DNA of 64,000 nt from JBEDUK01 sp040414485 (GTDB lineage: Bacteria > Actinomycetota > UBA4738): the NCBI GenBank assembly GCA_040414485.1, contig JBEDUK010000072.1, positions 13,509 through 77,508 of the forward strand, read 5' to 3'. Shown piece after piece: positions 25,487-33,399 of this stretch (positions within the stretch are counted from its first letter, which is position 1; each line of letters starts with the position of its first letter). The translations under genes and the position numbers were made by a program. The notes beneath the pieces were generated by a model. That model saw only the letters and a list, made by a program, of their open reading frames with translations. It was not told the DNA's origin and did no database searches.

Positions 25487-26959
25487 CTACATCCGTTCGG
25501 CGACGCCGGCGCGCTCGAGCGGGTGCTGCCGGTACGGCCCCGGCGCCTCGCCGCACAGGCGTGGCGTGGGGAACACCTTGTCCGGGTTCGCCAGCCTCCC
25601 CGGGTCGAACGCGCACTTGACCAGTTGCATCGTGGCCAGATCGTCCGGCCCGAACATCTTCGCCATGTCCTTCATCTTGTCCTTGCCCACGCCGTGCTCG
25701 CCGGTGATCGAACCACCGAGCGCCAGACACGCGGCCAGGATGTCGCGGGCCAGGTCGGTGGCGCGTTCGGGTTCGCCGGGGACGCTCGCGTCGAACAGCA
25801 CCAGCGGATGGAGGTTCCCGTCCCCGGCATGGAAGACGTTCGCCACTCGCAGGCGGTGCTCGGCCGCCAGTTCGGCGATGCGCTGAAGCGCCTCGGGCAG
25901 CGCAGTTCGCGGCACGACGCCGTCCTGCACGTAGTAGTCGCGGGCGATCCGTCCCATCGCGGCGAACGCGGACTTCCGCCCCTTCCAGAACAGGGCCCGC
26001 TCGGCCTCGTCGCGAGCAAGCCGGATGTCGAACGCCCCGCGGTCGCGGCAGACGGCCTCGACGCGCTCGGAGAGGTGCTCGACCTCCTCGCGCGCGCCGT
26101 CCAGTTCGACGAGCAGCACGGCGCCGGCGCCGGGCGGGTATTCGACATGAACCGCTGCCTCGGCGGCCTCCATGGCCAGCGGATCCATCATCTCGACGGC
26201 CGCGGGCACGACCCCCGCGCCGATGATCCTGGACACGGCCTCGCCGGACGCGTCGATCGTGGCGAACGCGGCCTGGAGCGTGGTCACCGCCTCCGGCTTC
26301 GGGACCACCTTGACCGTCACGCGGGTGGCGACCCCGAGCGTGCCCTCGGAGCCGACGAAGGCGCCGAGGAGGTCGTATCCGGGCGGGTCGGGCGAGATGC
26401 CGTCCCCGCCCAGGTGGACCGTTGCTCCGTCCGGAAGGACCACCTCGAGCGCGGTCACGTGGTGCGTCGTGAAGCCGTACTTGAGGCAGTGCGCGCCGCC
26501 CGAGTTCTCGGCGACGTTGCCCCCGATCGCGCAGACCACCTGGGACGAAGGATCCGGCGCGTACATGAGCCCTTCCGCTGATACGGCGCCGGTCACCTCA
26601 AGGTTCGTCACACCCGGCTCGACGACCACGCGGCGGTTCGGGAGATCGACGTCGACGACGCTTCGCATGCGCGTGAGCGTGATCAGGACGCCGTCTTCGA
26701 TCGGCAGCGCGCCTGCGGAGAGGCCCGTCCCGGCGCCCCGGACGACGAACGGCGTGCGGGTTCCGTGGCAGGCCCGTACGACGGCCTGTACCTGTTCAGC
26801 GGTTGCGGGCAGGACGACCAGCCCGGGGATCACGGCGTGGTTCGCGAGCGCGTCGGACTCATAGGTGCGGCGCTCGGTGCGTTCGGTGATGACGTGCTCG
26901 GGGCCGACGATGTCGGCCAGGCGCCGCGCGAGGCCACTCAGCGATGCGGACGTGGACAC
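25487..26959 (-). CDS. glcD: Glycolate oxidase catalytic FAD subunit
   Basis: It oxidises glycolate to glyoxylate. The 490-residue protein has FVVRGAGTGLSAGALP (about 71-86) for FAD binding, GSEGTLGVATRVTVKV (about 208), and the C-terminal catalytic/flavin elements VFHAGDGNLHPLVLFD and GSITGEHGVGKDK. All are typical of GlcD/D-lactate dehydrogenases of the VAO family. The start is GTG at 26959, with TATCCT 6 nt upstream inside a palindrome shared with the divergent GNAT gene and no ribosome binding site. D-lactate as substrate cannot be excluded, but presence of all three subunits favours glycolate. Confidence 0.92.
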   Translation of the reverse strand: MSTSASLSGLARRLADIVGPEHVITERTERRTYESDALANHAVIPGLVVLPATAEQVQAVVRACHGTRTPFVVRGAGTGLSAGALPIEDGVLITLTRMRSVVDVDLPNRRVVVEPGVTNLEVTGAVSAEGLMYAPDPSSQVVCAIGGNVAENSGGAHCLKYGFTTHHVTALEVVLPDGATVHLGGDGISPDPPGYDLLGAFVGSEGTLGVATRVTVKVVPKPEAVTTLQAAFATIDASGEAVSRIIGAGVVPAAVEMMDPLAMEAAEAAVHVEYPPGAGAVLLVELDGAREEVEHLSERVEAVCRDRGAFDIRLARDEAERALFWKGRKSAFAAMGRIARDYYVQDGVVPRTALPEALQRIAELAAEHRLRVANVFHAGDGNLHPLVLFDASVPGEPERATDLARDILAACLALGGSITGEHGVGKDKMKDMAKMFGPDDLATMQLVKCAFDPGRLANPDKVFPTPRLCGEAPGPYRQHPLERAGVAERM

Positions 26960-26961
26960 CT

Positions 26962-26979
26962 GCGGAGGATATCCTCCGC
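26962..26979. promoter_or_regulatory. Palindromic bidirectional promoter element
   Basis: GCGGAGGATATCCTCCGC is a perfect 18-bp palindrome. It contains TATCCT on each strand: minus-strand TATCCT ends 6 nt before the glcD GTG, plus-strand TATCCT (26970-26975) points toward the GNAT gene. Confidence 0.6.
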
Positions 26980-26985
26980 GCAGCG

Positions 26986-27795
26986 TTGGACGAGCGAGTG
27001 GGCGTGGGGGCAGCGGCCGTGGACGTCGCCGATCTGGATGCGGTCGTCCTGATGACGATCGCGAACCTGGCGACGGCGGTCACTGCCGCGGCGGAACGAA
27101 GCGGCAAGCCGACCCGCCGGTGGGACGACCTGGCGGCAGCGGACCTGGGGCTGGCGCTGGCAGCGCCACCGAACGGCGTGGTGGCCCTGCGGCCGTTCGC
27201 CCCCGACGAGGTCCCAGGGATGCTCTCGCGGGTCGACGCGTTCTTCGAAGGGCATCGCGGCGGTGGCTGGCAGATCTGGAGTCCCTGGCCACTGGGCGAC
27301 CTGTCCGGGGCCGGCTACGAATCGTTTCGGATCCCCTGCATGTTCCGGCCCGCCGGGTTGAGTTCCGAAGGCTCCCGCATGGCTCCGGCAGGTCTGGAGA
27401 TCCGCGACATTCATTCGGCGGACGGCCTCCGCGACAGCGAGGCGCTGCTGATCGAGGCCTACGACGTGCCGAACACCGAGCCGGGCTCGATCTACGGCCC
27501 GGGCGTGCTGGAGGACCCGTCGTATCGGTTGTGGGTGGGCTACGCGGACGGCGCGCCGGTCAGCACGTCCACGGCATATCTGTCCGGCGGTGTGGTGGGC
27601 GTCTACAACGTGGCGACGGCGATCGCCGCCCGGGGCAGTGGTTTCGGCGAGGCGCTGACGTGGCGGGCGACGCTCGCCGACCCGTCGCTTCCCGCGGTCC
27701 TGGAGTCCAGCGCCATGGGCCGGCCGATCTACGAGCGGATGGGCTATCGCATCACGACCTGGTGCGAGGTCTGGGAGCGCGCCGTTCAGCGCTGA
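26986..27795 (+). CDS. GNAT-family N-acetyltransferase
   Basis: The C-terminal half is a GNAT domain: LEIRDIHSADGLRDSEALL starts it, RLWVGYADGAPVSTSTAYLS gives beta-4, and VYNVATAIAARGSGFGEALTWRA contains the acetyl-CoA loop (R-G-x-G-F/G in RGSGFG). SAMGRPIYERMGYR is the usual C-terminal element. The first 85 residues are a separate alpha-helical part I do not recognise. The start is uncertain: TTG at 26986 or GTG at 26998 lie just after the bidirectional -10 box, while ATG at 26944 would overlap the start of glcD by 16 nt and is less likely. Substrate unknown. Confidence 0.75.
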   Translation: MDERVGVGAAAVDVADLDAVVLMTIANLATAVTAAAERSGKPTRRWDDLAAADLGLALAAPPNGVVALRPFAPDEVPGMLSRVDAFFEGHRGGGWQIWSPWPLGDLSGAGYESFRIPCMFRPAGLSSEGSRMAPAGLEIRDIHSADGLRDSEALLIEAYDVPNTEPGSIYGPGVLEDPSYRLWVGYADGAPVSTSTAYLSGGVVGVYNVATAIAARGSGFGEALTWRATLADPSLPAVLESSAMGRPIYERMGYRITTWCEVWERAVQR

Positions 27796-27859
27796 GGCTC
27801 GAATATGCTAGCCTGGTTTGTTACACGGGAGGGCCGTTTCCGCAGGTCACGGGCCTCGC

Positions 27860-27932
27860 GGTCCCATCGTCTAGGGGCCTAGGACACCACCCTCTCAAGG
27901 TGGAGACACGGGTTCGAATCCCGTTGGGACTA
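27860..27932 (+). tRNA. tRNA-Glu (anticodon CTC)
   Basis: A full cloverleaf is readable: acceptor GGTCCCA/TGGGACT with discriminator A, anticodon stem CCACC/GGTGG with loop CTCTCAA giving anticodon CTC (reads GAG), and T-arm ACGGG-TTCGAAT-CCCGT. No CCA is encoded. The gene lies 64 nt after the GNAT stop. The sequence following it is lower in GC than its surroundings. Confidence 0.95.
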
Positions 27933-28011
27933 CTCCACGAAACCGCAGGTCAGATAGCAGATGCGTGTCGCTCCTGATCGACAACCTGCTTAGGACCGGC
28001 CCATCCCTCGA

Positions 28012-28659
28012 TCAGCCAGAGGCGACGAGCAGGCCGTGCAGCTGGACGGCTTGTGACTTGCTGGCCAGGGCGATCTGGACGCCACGCCCTGATATCGCGC
28101 TGCCTGCTTTTGGAGCCTCCCAGAGCTTACTGGCGACGATAAGGCCGACGGCGTCTCCAGCGTCATGGGCCTGCCTGATGATCGCGGTCACCTGCGGCAC
28201 ATCGGCAGTGGAGAACGTGACCACGAATCCGTAGGTGGCGGGCACATCCGGCATGCCCGATGGGGCCGGGTACGTGCTGACCGGGGAGACCGCTGCGGAA
28301 GGGATCGTCACGATCGAACCGATCGGACGGTAGCACGCAACGCCGACGGGCAAGCGAGAGGTGGCGGCGGGCGTGGAAGGGGTGTCCTGGCCCACGGGCT
28401 GCGCGGAGGCGGGGGCCGCCCACGGCACGCCCAGGGCCAGCCCGTAGAGGTTGACTGTCTGGGGCGGGCACTTGCCCGTTGGAGGGGCGGGCTGGAACCG
28501 CACGACCTGCAGGGTGATCGGTGCCGTCAGACGGCTTACTGATGCTTGCGCGACCGCTGGGGCGTGATTGCTGCAATCGGTAAGGGCGAGCATGATGCCG
28601 ACGAAGGCCAGTGCGCCGGCCAGGACAGGCAACGGCCGGGGTGCGGGCTGGAACGGCAT
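28012..28659 (-). CDS. Exported protein of unknown function with SecD P1-like tail
   Basis: The 215-residue protein has a basic-poor N-terminus and one hydrophobic segment (about 10-28, VLAGALAFVGIMLAL) ending in TDC, a poor lipobox because Asp precedes the Cys. The mature part carries Cys residues in TGKCPPQTVNLYG and VGVACYRPIG, and the end (GLIVASKLWEAPKAGSAISG... IALASKSQAVQLHGLL) resembles the small alpha/beta subdomain found in SecD ectodomains. That match is by eye only. AGAGGA sits 9 nt before the ATG. Base composition is clearly less GC-rich than the flanks and it sits next to a tRNA, hinting at acquisition. Confidence 0.6.
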   Translation of the reverse strand: MPFQPAPRPLPVLAGALAFVGIMLALTDCSNHAPAVAQASVSRLTAPITLQVVRFQPAPPTGKCPPQTVNLYGLALGVPWAAPASAQPVGQDTPSTPAATSRLPVGVACYRPIGSIVTIPSAAVSPVSTYPAPSGMPDVPATYGFVVTFSTADVPQVTAIIRQAHDAGDAVGLIVASKLWEAPKAGSAISGRGVQIALASKSQAVQLHGLLVASG

Positions 28660-28834
28660 GTCGTTGATCCTCTCCCATCCGGCGAGGTTTCGCGGACCGA
28701 ATGTAGGCGTAACTCATGGCCGGCGCGGTCGTGACCGACGAGACTGCGCCTCAATATGCATCGCGCCGCCGCCGATGAAAGAGACACCGGCTACGTCGGC
28801 GCGAACGGAATCGCGCCCAAGGAGGAGTCCGTTC

Positions 28835-29329
28835 ATGTTGACCACGAAGAGATTGTTCGTCGTGGCGCTGACGACCTGCGCCCTGTTCGTACCGGCCTCC
28901 GTCGCCTTCGCGCGAGGCGGCGGTTGGCAACCCGCCGACCTCCAGCCGTTCGACGCGGCGTGCGGCTCCACGGTCGTCCACGTTACGATCCCGGTCGATC
29001 GCGAGTACGTTCGGGAGGTCGACCAGACGGACGGCACCGTCCTGTTGGAATTCACCGGGTTCGTTTCGGTGAACTACGCGACCGACGACGGCGCGTCGCT
29101 CACGGTGAACTCCTCGGGTCCCACCAAGATCTACAACCGGCCGAACGGTGACGTCGAGTTCGTCGCTCGCGGAGCCGTCACGGGACCCGCGCCGCTGCCG
29201 GGGCTTCCGGATCTCATCTGGACCGCGGGGCGCGGCGACCTGATCTTCCATCCGGACGGGTCGGTCACGGTTCTCAAGTTCCCGCACAGGCTGGTCGACA
29301 TCTGCGCGGAACTCGGGCTGGACGGCTGA
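28835..29329 (+). CDS. Small exported protein, function unknown
   Basis: The 164-residue product begins with a clear Sec signal peptide (MLTTKRLFVVALTTCALFVP, cleavage after about AFA at 26). The mature part is rich in beta-strand-like stretches and contains one Cys near each end (DAACGST, VDICAEL) that could form a disulfide. ATG at 28835 has AAGGAGGAG 8 nt upstream, an unusually strong ribosome binding site for this window. No family recognised. Its 3' end faces the next gene with an 8-nt gap. Confidence 0.65.
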   Translation: MLTTKRLFVVALTTCALFVPASVAFARGGGWQPADLQPFDAACGSTVVHVTIPVDREYVREVDQTDGTVLLEFTGFVSVNYATDDGASLTVNSSGPTKIYNRPNGDVEFVARGAVTGPAPLPGLPDLIWTAGRGDLIFHPDGSVTVLKFPHRLVDICAELGLDG

Positions 29330-29337
29330 TCCGCGAC

Positions 29338-29769
29338 TCAAGCCGCGGCGACGGACGTCTCTTCGCCACGCTCATCCGCGGCACCCGGCCCGCGTGATCC
29401 GAGCGCGCGCAGATCGAGCGCCGCATCCGCGACCAGCAGGATGATCAGCACGGCTTCATCGATCTTCGAGCTCAAGGCGAGCGGGGTGAACGTCGTCCCG
29501 AACAGCATCAGGTAGCCGATGATCGCGCCGCCGGCCGAGCCGATCAGCACCAGCCGGGCGGCCATTCGCGCCCAGATATGCGGGACGAAAAAGCCGATCA
29601 GGCCGGCCAGGAAGCCGGCCGAAGCGAGCCAGAACAGCCCTCGATGGATCGGGTCGGGGCTGTTCGGCGCGGCCGCCAGGTAGACGTGCACGCCGAGCGT
29701 GTACAGCGTCGCCAGCGCCGCCAATGAACGAAGGACAAGCGAGGAGTTGCTCCGGGCGTTCGAGCGCAT
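29338..29769 (-). CDS. Four-helix membrane protein, function unknown
   Basis: The 143-residue protein has four hydrophobic segments (about 11-30, 44-61, 68-88, 102-118) and short loops. The N-terminus is basic and the C-terminal tail acidic (ADERGEETSVAAA). ATG at 29769 has AAGGAGG about 12 nt upstream. I recognise no catalytic or transport motif. It follows the histidine kinase gene on the same strand with a 110-nt gap, so it could be its target or simply a neighbour. Confidence 0.6.
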   Translation of the reverse strand: MRSNARSNSSLVLRSLAALATLYTLGVHVYLAAAPNSPDPIHRGLFWLASAGFLAGLIGFFVPHIWARMAARLVLIGSAGGAIIGYLMLFGTTFTPLALSSKIDEAVLIILLVADAALDLRALGSRGPGAADERGEETSVAAA

Positions 29770-29879
29770 GGTGAGAGAACCTCCTTCTCCCAGCCATCGC
29801 AGGAACAGACCGGCCGCTTCAAGCCTTCCCATGCCCGCGATCGGGGAAACGGCCGCCTGCGCGACCTGCGCCGTTCCCG

Positions 29880-31703
29880 CTACGAAGCCGCCCCGACGGC
29901 CACGTCCGCGGACGGCAGGAAGATGCGGAACGACGCCCCGCCGCCGGCCCGATCCTCAACCCACGCGCGGCCGCCGTGCAGCCTCGCGAAGTCGGCCACG
30001 AGCGAGAGACCGATGCCCGTCCCGGGGTGATGCGTGTTGATCCGGTCCCCTTGCTGGAACGGCTTGAAGATCGCGCCCTTGAGCTCGTCGGACACTCCGT
30101 GGCCGTCGTCCTCCACGATCACGGTCACGCCGTCCTGGGCAGCCTCCGTCCGCAGCCAGATCGTGGACCCCTCCGGGGTGTGCCGGGTGGCGTTCACGAG
30201 CAGGTTCTCGATGATCCGTTCGACCTTCGCCCCGTCGGCCACGACCTCGGTCGACGGCACGGACACCACCAGCGAGCGGGCTCCGACGTCGGTCTCGTCG
30301 ACCACCCCGGCTGCAAGGTCCCCGAGGTTCACCGGCGCGAGCTTCGGCTCCAGCACGCCGCGCGCCATCCGATCCACGTCCAGCAGGTCCGTGAGCAGCC
30401 GCTCCAGCTTCCGCGCGTTCGCCGCCAGCCGATCCAGCATCTCGTCTTTCTCCGCCGGCGACAGTTGCAGGTCGGTTCGGCGAAGCGTCAGCGCGAAGCC
30501 CAGGACGGCCGTGAGCGGCGTTCGCAACTCGTGCGACACGGCCTGAAGGAACGAGTTCCGCATCTGGTCCAGCGCCCGGAGCCGTTCGGTCGCCTCCTGC
30601 TCCAGCTCCAGCGCCCCCCGCAGGGCCCCCTCGGCGTGCTTCGACTCGGTGATGTCGAACATGACGCCCTGCTGGAACCGCGCCTCCCCCGCGTAGTCGC
30701 GGATCACGATCGAATCGTCCCGGAACCACACCACACGGCCGTTGCGGGCGATCATCCGGTACTCGAGCCCCAACTGCTCGCCGGTCGTTCGAACCCGCTC
30801 CTCGGCATCCCGGTACCGCCCGACGTCGTCCGGGTGGAGCTGCTGGTCGAACAGTGTCGGGTCCCCCGTCCACTCCTCCGGCGTGAACCCGAGGATCCGT
30901 TCGATCTGCGGGCTCACGTACAGCCACCTGCCCGCCTCCTCGAACTCGGCCGCGTAGACGATGGCCGGCAGAGGCTCGACCAGCGCCCGGTACTTCGCCT
31001 CCGCCTGCTGCAGCTGCGCCGCCTGCTCGGACAGGCGCTCGTTGCGTTCGCGGAGCCGCCGCGCGGTCGCCAGCACGATGGGCAGGATGACGATGTACAG
31101 GGCCGCCAGCCCGACGCCAAAGACGACCGCGACCGTCCGGAGCAGCCTGTCGATCGCCGTCTGGACGTATTCGTAGCTCTGGTAGACCTCGATGACGCCG
31201 ACGACCCGGTCGGTCTGGGGGTCCTTGAGGGGCACGTAGGTCTCGAACAGCTTCGACGCCAGCCTCCGTTCGGTGAAGTTCTCGGGCTCCCGCAGGTCGC
31301 TCACGTCGCTCACCGACTCGCCGTCGACCATCTCCCGGAACTCGGGCTGCGGGAACCGCTTGCCGATCGCCGCCGGATCGTCGGAGAACAGGATCGTGCC
31401 GTCGAGCGCCCAGACCTTGACCCGGACGATGCGCCCATCCGACATCGCGCGATGGACCACCAGCCGGTCGACCATCCGGTAGCGCTCGCCGCGGATGGGA
31501 CGGCGCACGTCGCCCGGCGGCAGGAGCGGCTGGATCACCTCCGTGGCGACCGTCTGAGCGTGCAGGCTCGCGGCGGCCTCCTCCTGCCCACGGACGGCCT
31601 TCGCCGTCACGGCCGCCACGGTCACCCCGGTCGCCAGAAACGCGAGCAGGCTGCCGACGGCGAACCGGCCGATCAGCCGTCGCCCATCAGATCGCGCCTT
31701 CAT
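29880..31703 (-). CDS. Membrane sensor histidine kinase with PAS domain
   Basis: The 607-residue kinase has TM1 (about 12-34), an extracytoplasmic sensor (about 35-190), TM2 (about 190-212), a PAS domain (about 235-355, ending FDITESKHAEGALRG as PAC), HisKA with SHELRTPLTAVLGF (phosphorylated His about 392), and HATPase_c. The latter shows an N box (IIENLLVNATRHTPEGS), G1 (EDDGHGVSD) and G2 (HHPGTGIGLSLV). All catalytic motifs are intact. No response regulator gene is in this window, so it is an orphan here. Divergent from the Ser/Thr kinase across a 91-nt gap. GAGGAC lies next to the ATG. Confidence 0.9.
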   Translation of the reverse strand: MKARSDGRRLIGRFAVGSLLAFLATGVTVAAVTAKAVRGQEEAAASLHAQTVATEVIQPLLPPGDVRRPIRGERYRMVDRLVVHRAMSDGRIVRVKVWALDGTILFSDDPAAIGKRFPQPEFREMVDGESVSDVSDLREPENFTERRLASKLFETYVPLKDPQTDRVVGVIEVYQSYEYVQTAIDRLLRTVAVVFGVGLAALYIVILPIVLATARRLRERNERLSEQAAQLQQAEAKYRALVEPLPAIVYAAEFEEAGRWLYVSPQIERILGFTPEEWTGDPTLFDQQLHPDDVGRYRDAEERVRTTGEQLGLEYRMIARNGRVVWFRDDSIVIRDYAGEARFQQGVMFDITESKHAEGALRGALELEQEATERLRALDQMRNSFLQAVSHELRTPLTAVLGFALTLRRTDLQLSPAEKDEMLDRLAANARKLERLLTDLLDVDRMARGVLEPKLAPVNLGDLAAGVVDETDVGARSLVVSVPSTEVVADGAKVERIIENLLVNATRHTPEGSTIWLRTEAAQDGVTVIVEDDGHGVSDELKGAIFKPFQQGDRINTHHPGTGIGLSLVADFARLHGGRAWVEDRAGGGASFRIFLPSADVAVGAAS

Positions 31704-31794
31704 GTCCTCACGGTGGTATCGGAACGCCCGCGTGGGCCGTTGAGCGGGCGCCGAACTCCCCCCGCGGAGGCCTCCGACCGGCGATGATGGTGCG

Positions 31795-33399
31795 GTGACG
31801 ATCGATCAGCGGATCCAGCGGTTCCGGCTCGAGCGCGCGCTCGGCAGCGGAGCCTTCGCGACCGTCTGGCTCGCCTACGACGAGCACCTTGACGGGCTGG
31901 TCGCGCTCAAGATCCTGGCGGACAACTGGAGCCGCAACGAGGACGCCCGCCGGCGCTTCGTGGAGGAGGCGCGCGCCATGCGCCGCCTGGACTCCGACCG
32001 GGTCGTGCGCGTGTACGAGCTCTCGACCCTGCCCGACGGCCGTCCGTTCATCGTCATGGAGTTCGCCGACCGCGGGAGCCTGGAGGACCGGATGCGCTTC
32101 GCGAAGCAGACCTCGAGCGCGTTCTCAGCGTCCGAGGTCGCGGCGATCGGCATCGAGCTCGCCGCCTGCGTCTCGTCGGTGCACGCGGCCCGGATCGTGC
32201 ACCGCGACGTGAAGCCCAGCAACGTGCTGTACCGAACCGTCCCGGCGGAGACGCGGGAGGCGCTGCGCCGAACCGGCCGGCCGGCCCCGACCGAACGCAT
32301 GATCCTCGGCGACTTCGGCATCGCGCGTCGGTCCGAGCTGCCGGGCCTCACGATCGTGGTCGGATCGCCCCAGTACATGGCGCCCGAGCAGGCGGACCCC
32401 GCCACCGCGCACCGTGTGGACGAGCGCGCCGACGTCTACTCGGCAGGGATCGTCCTTTACGAGCTGCTGGCCGGGTCCGCTCCGGTCCCCGGGCCGGGCG
32501 CGATGGCGCCGGACGTCCGTGACGTGCGGAACGACGTGCCACCGACCATGGCCCACGCGATCCGGCGCTCCATCGCCGCGGACCCGGGCGCCCGGTACGC
32601 CACCGCATGGGAGCTGCGGGCCGACCTGGTCAGATCGCTCGGCGAGCCGGTTCCGCATGCGGCAGCGGCGACCGTGAGCTCGAACAACGCCCACACGAGC
32701 ACGCACCCCGCGCCGCGCACGGCGTACGCCCGCGCGACCGACGTCGCCGAGGCGCCCGTCCGGACGCGCCGGCTCGACGCGATCGCAGGAGCCGCTCCGG
32801 CCGTCGGCCCCCCCGCGCCGATCGCTGCCCCGGCGGCGGCAGCGGCCGCGGCCCCTCGGCCGGCCCCCGCGGTGCCGGCCGCTCGTGCCCCGCGGCCGCC
32901 GGTCGGCCTCTTCGACGCCTGCTCGTTCGCGTCGCTGGCCGGGGTCGTGCTGGTCATCGCCTCGCTGAGCCCATGGAGAAGCTCGCAAGGCATGGTGACC
33001 GGCGTGACGACCCGTCCGGGCACGATCGTGTTCGCCGCCGGCGGGGCGGTCATCGCGGCCGCGGTGCTCCGCTGGGCCACCCGCGACAAGTGGGGGCTGC
33101 GCGCGATCCGGGTCCTGTCGGTCCTGGCCGGACTGACGACGCTCGGGGTGGTGGCCTACCAGGCCTGGACGATCCGGTCATCGCTGGGGTGGGTCATCGG
33201 CCGCGGCGCCTACAAGACCCCCGGGCTGGGCGCCTACCTTGCGCTGGCCGGCGCGGTCCTCGCGTTCGTCGCCGCCGGCCGCGCGAAGCGCCAACTCCAC
33301 GCGCTGTGGCTCGGACGCCTGCAGGCGAGGGCCGGCGTCAGGCCGATTCAGCCCGCAGGCGGACCGCCCTCATCGTCGATCTCGCTCTTCGACCCCTGA
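31795..33399 (+). CDS. Ser/Thr protein kinase with C-terminal membrane domain
   Basis: The 534-residue protein starts with a complete Hanks-type kinase domain (about 10-280): glycine loop GSGAFATV, VALK lysine, catalytic HRDVKPSN, DFGIARR, and APEQ. A Pro/Ala-rich linker (about 290-370) follows, then four hydrophobic segments (about 370-500) and a short tail. Unlike PknB there are no PASTA repeats, so the sensor may be the membrane part itself. GTG at 31795 is the start; no Shine-Dalgarno sequence is visible. Its last 52 nt overlap the 3' end of gltX on the opposite strand. Confidence 0.88.
   Translation: MTIDQRIQRFRLERALGSGAFATVWLAYDEHLDGLVALKILADNWSRNEDARRRFVEEARAMRRLDSDRVVRVYELSTLPDGRPFIVMEFADRGSLEDRMRFAKQTSSAFSASEVAAIGIELAACVSSVHAARIVHRDVKPSNVLYRTVPAETREALRRTGRPAPTERMILGDFGIARRSELPGLTIVVGSPQYMAPEQADPATAHRVDERADVYSAGIVLYELLAGSAPVPGPGAMAPDVRDVRNDVPPTMAHAIRRSIAADPGARYATAWELRADLVRSLGEPVPHAAAATVSSNNAHTSTHPAPRTAYARATDVAEAPVRTRRLDAIAGAAPAVGPPAPIAAPAAAAAAAPRPAPAVPAARAPRPPVGLFDACSFASLAGVVLVIASLSPWRSSQGMVTGVTTRPGTIVFAAGGAVIAAAVLRWATRDKWGLRAIRVLSVLAGLTTLGVVAYQAWTIRSSLGWVIGRGAYKTPGLGAYLALAGAVLAFVAAGRAKRQLHALWLGRLQARAGVRPIQPAGGPPSSSISLFDP

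Noticed and set aside
27860..28012. Integrated element at tRNA-Glu
   Set aside because: No integrase, no direct repeat of the tRNA 3' end and no phage genes are visible; only a composition change remains.
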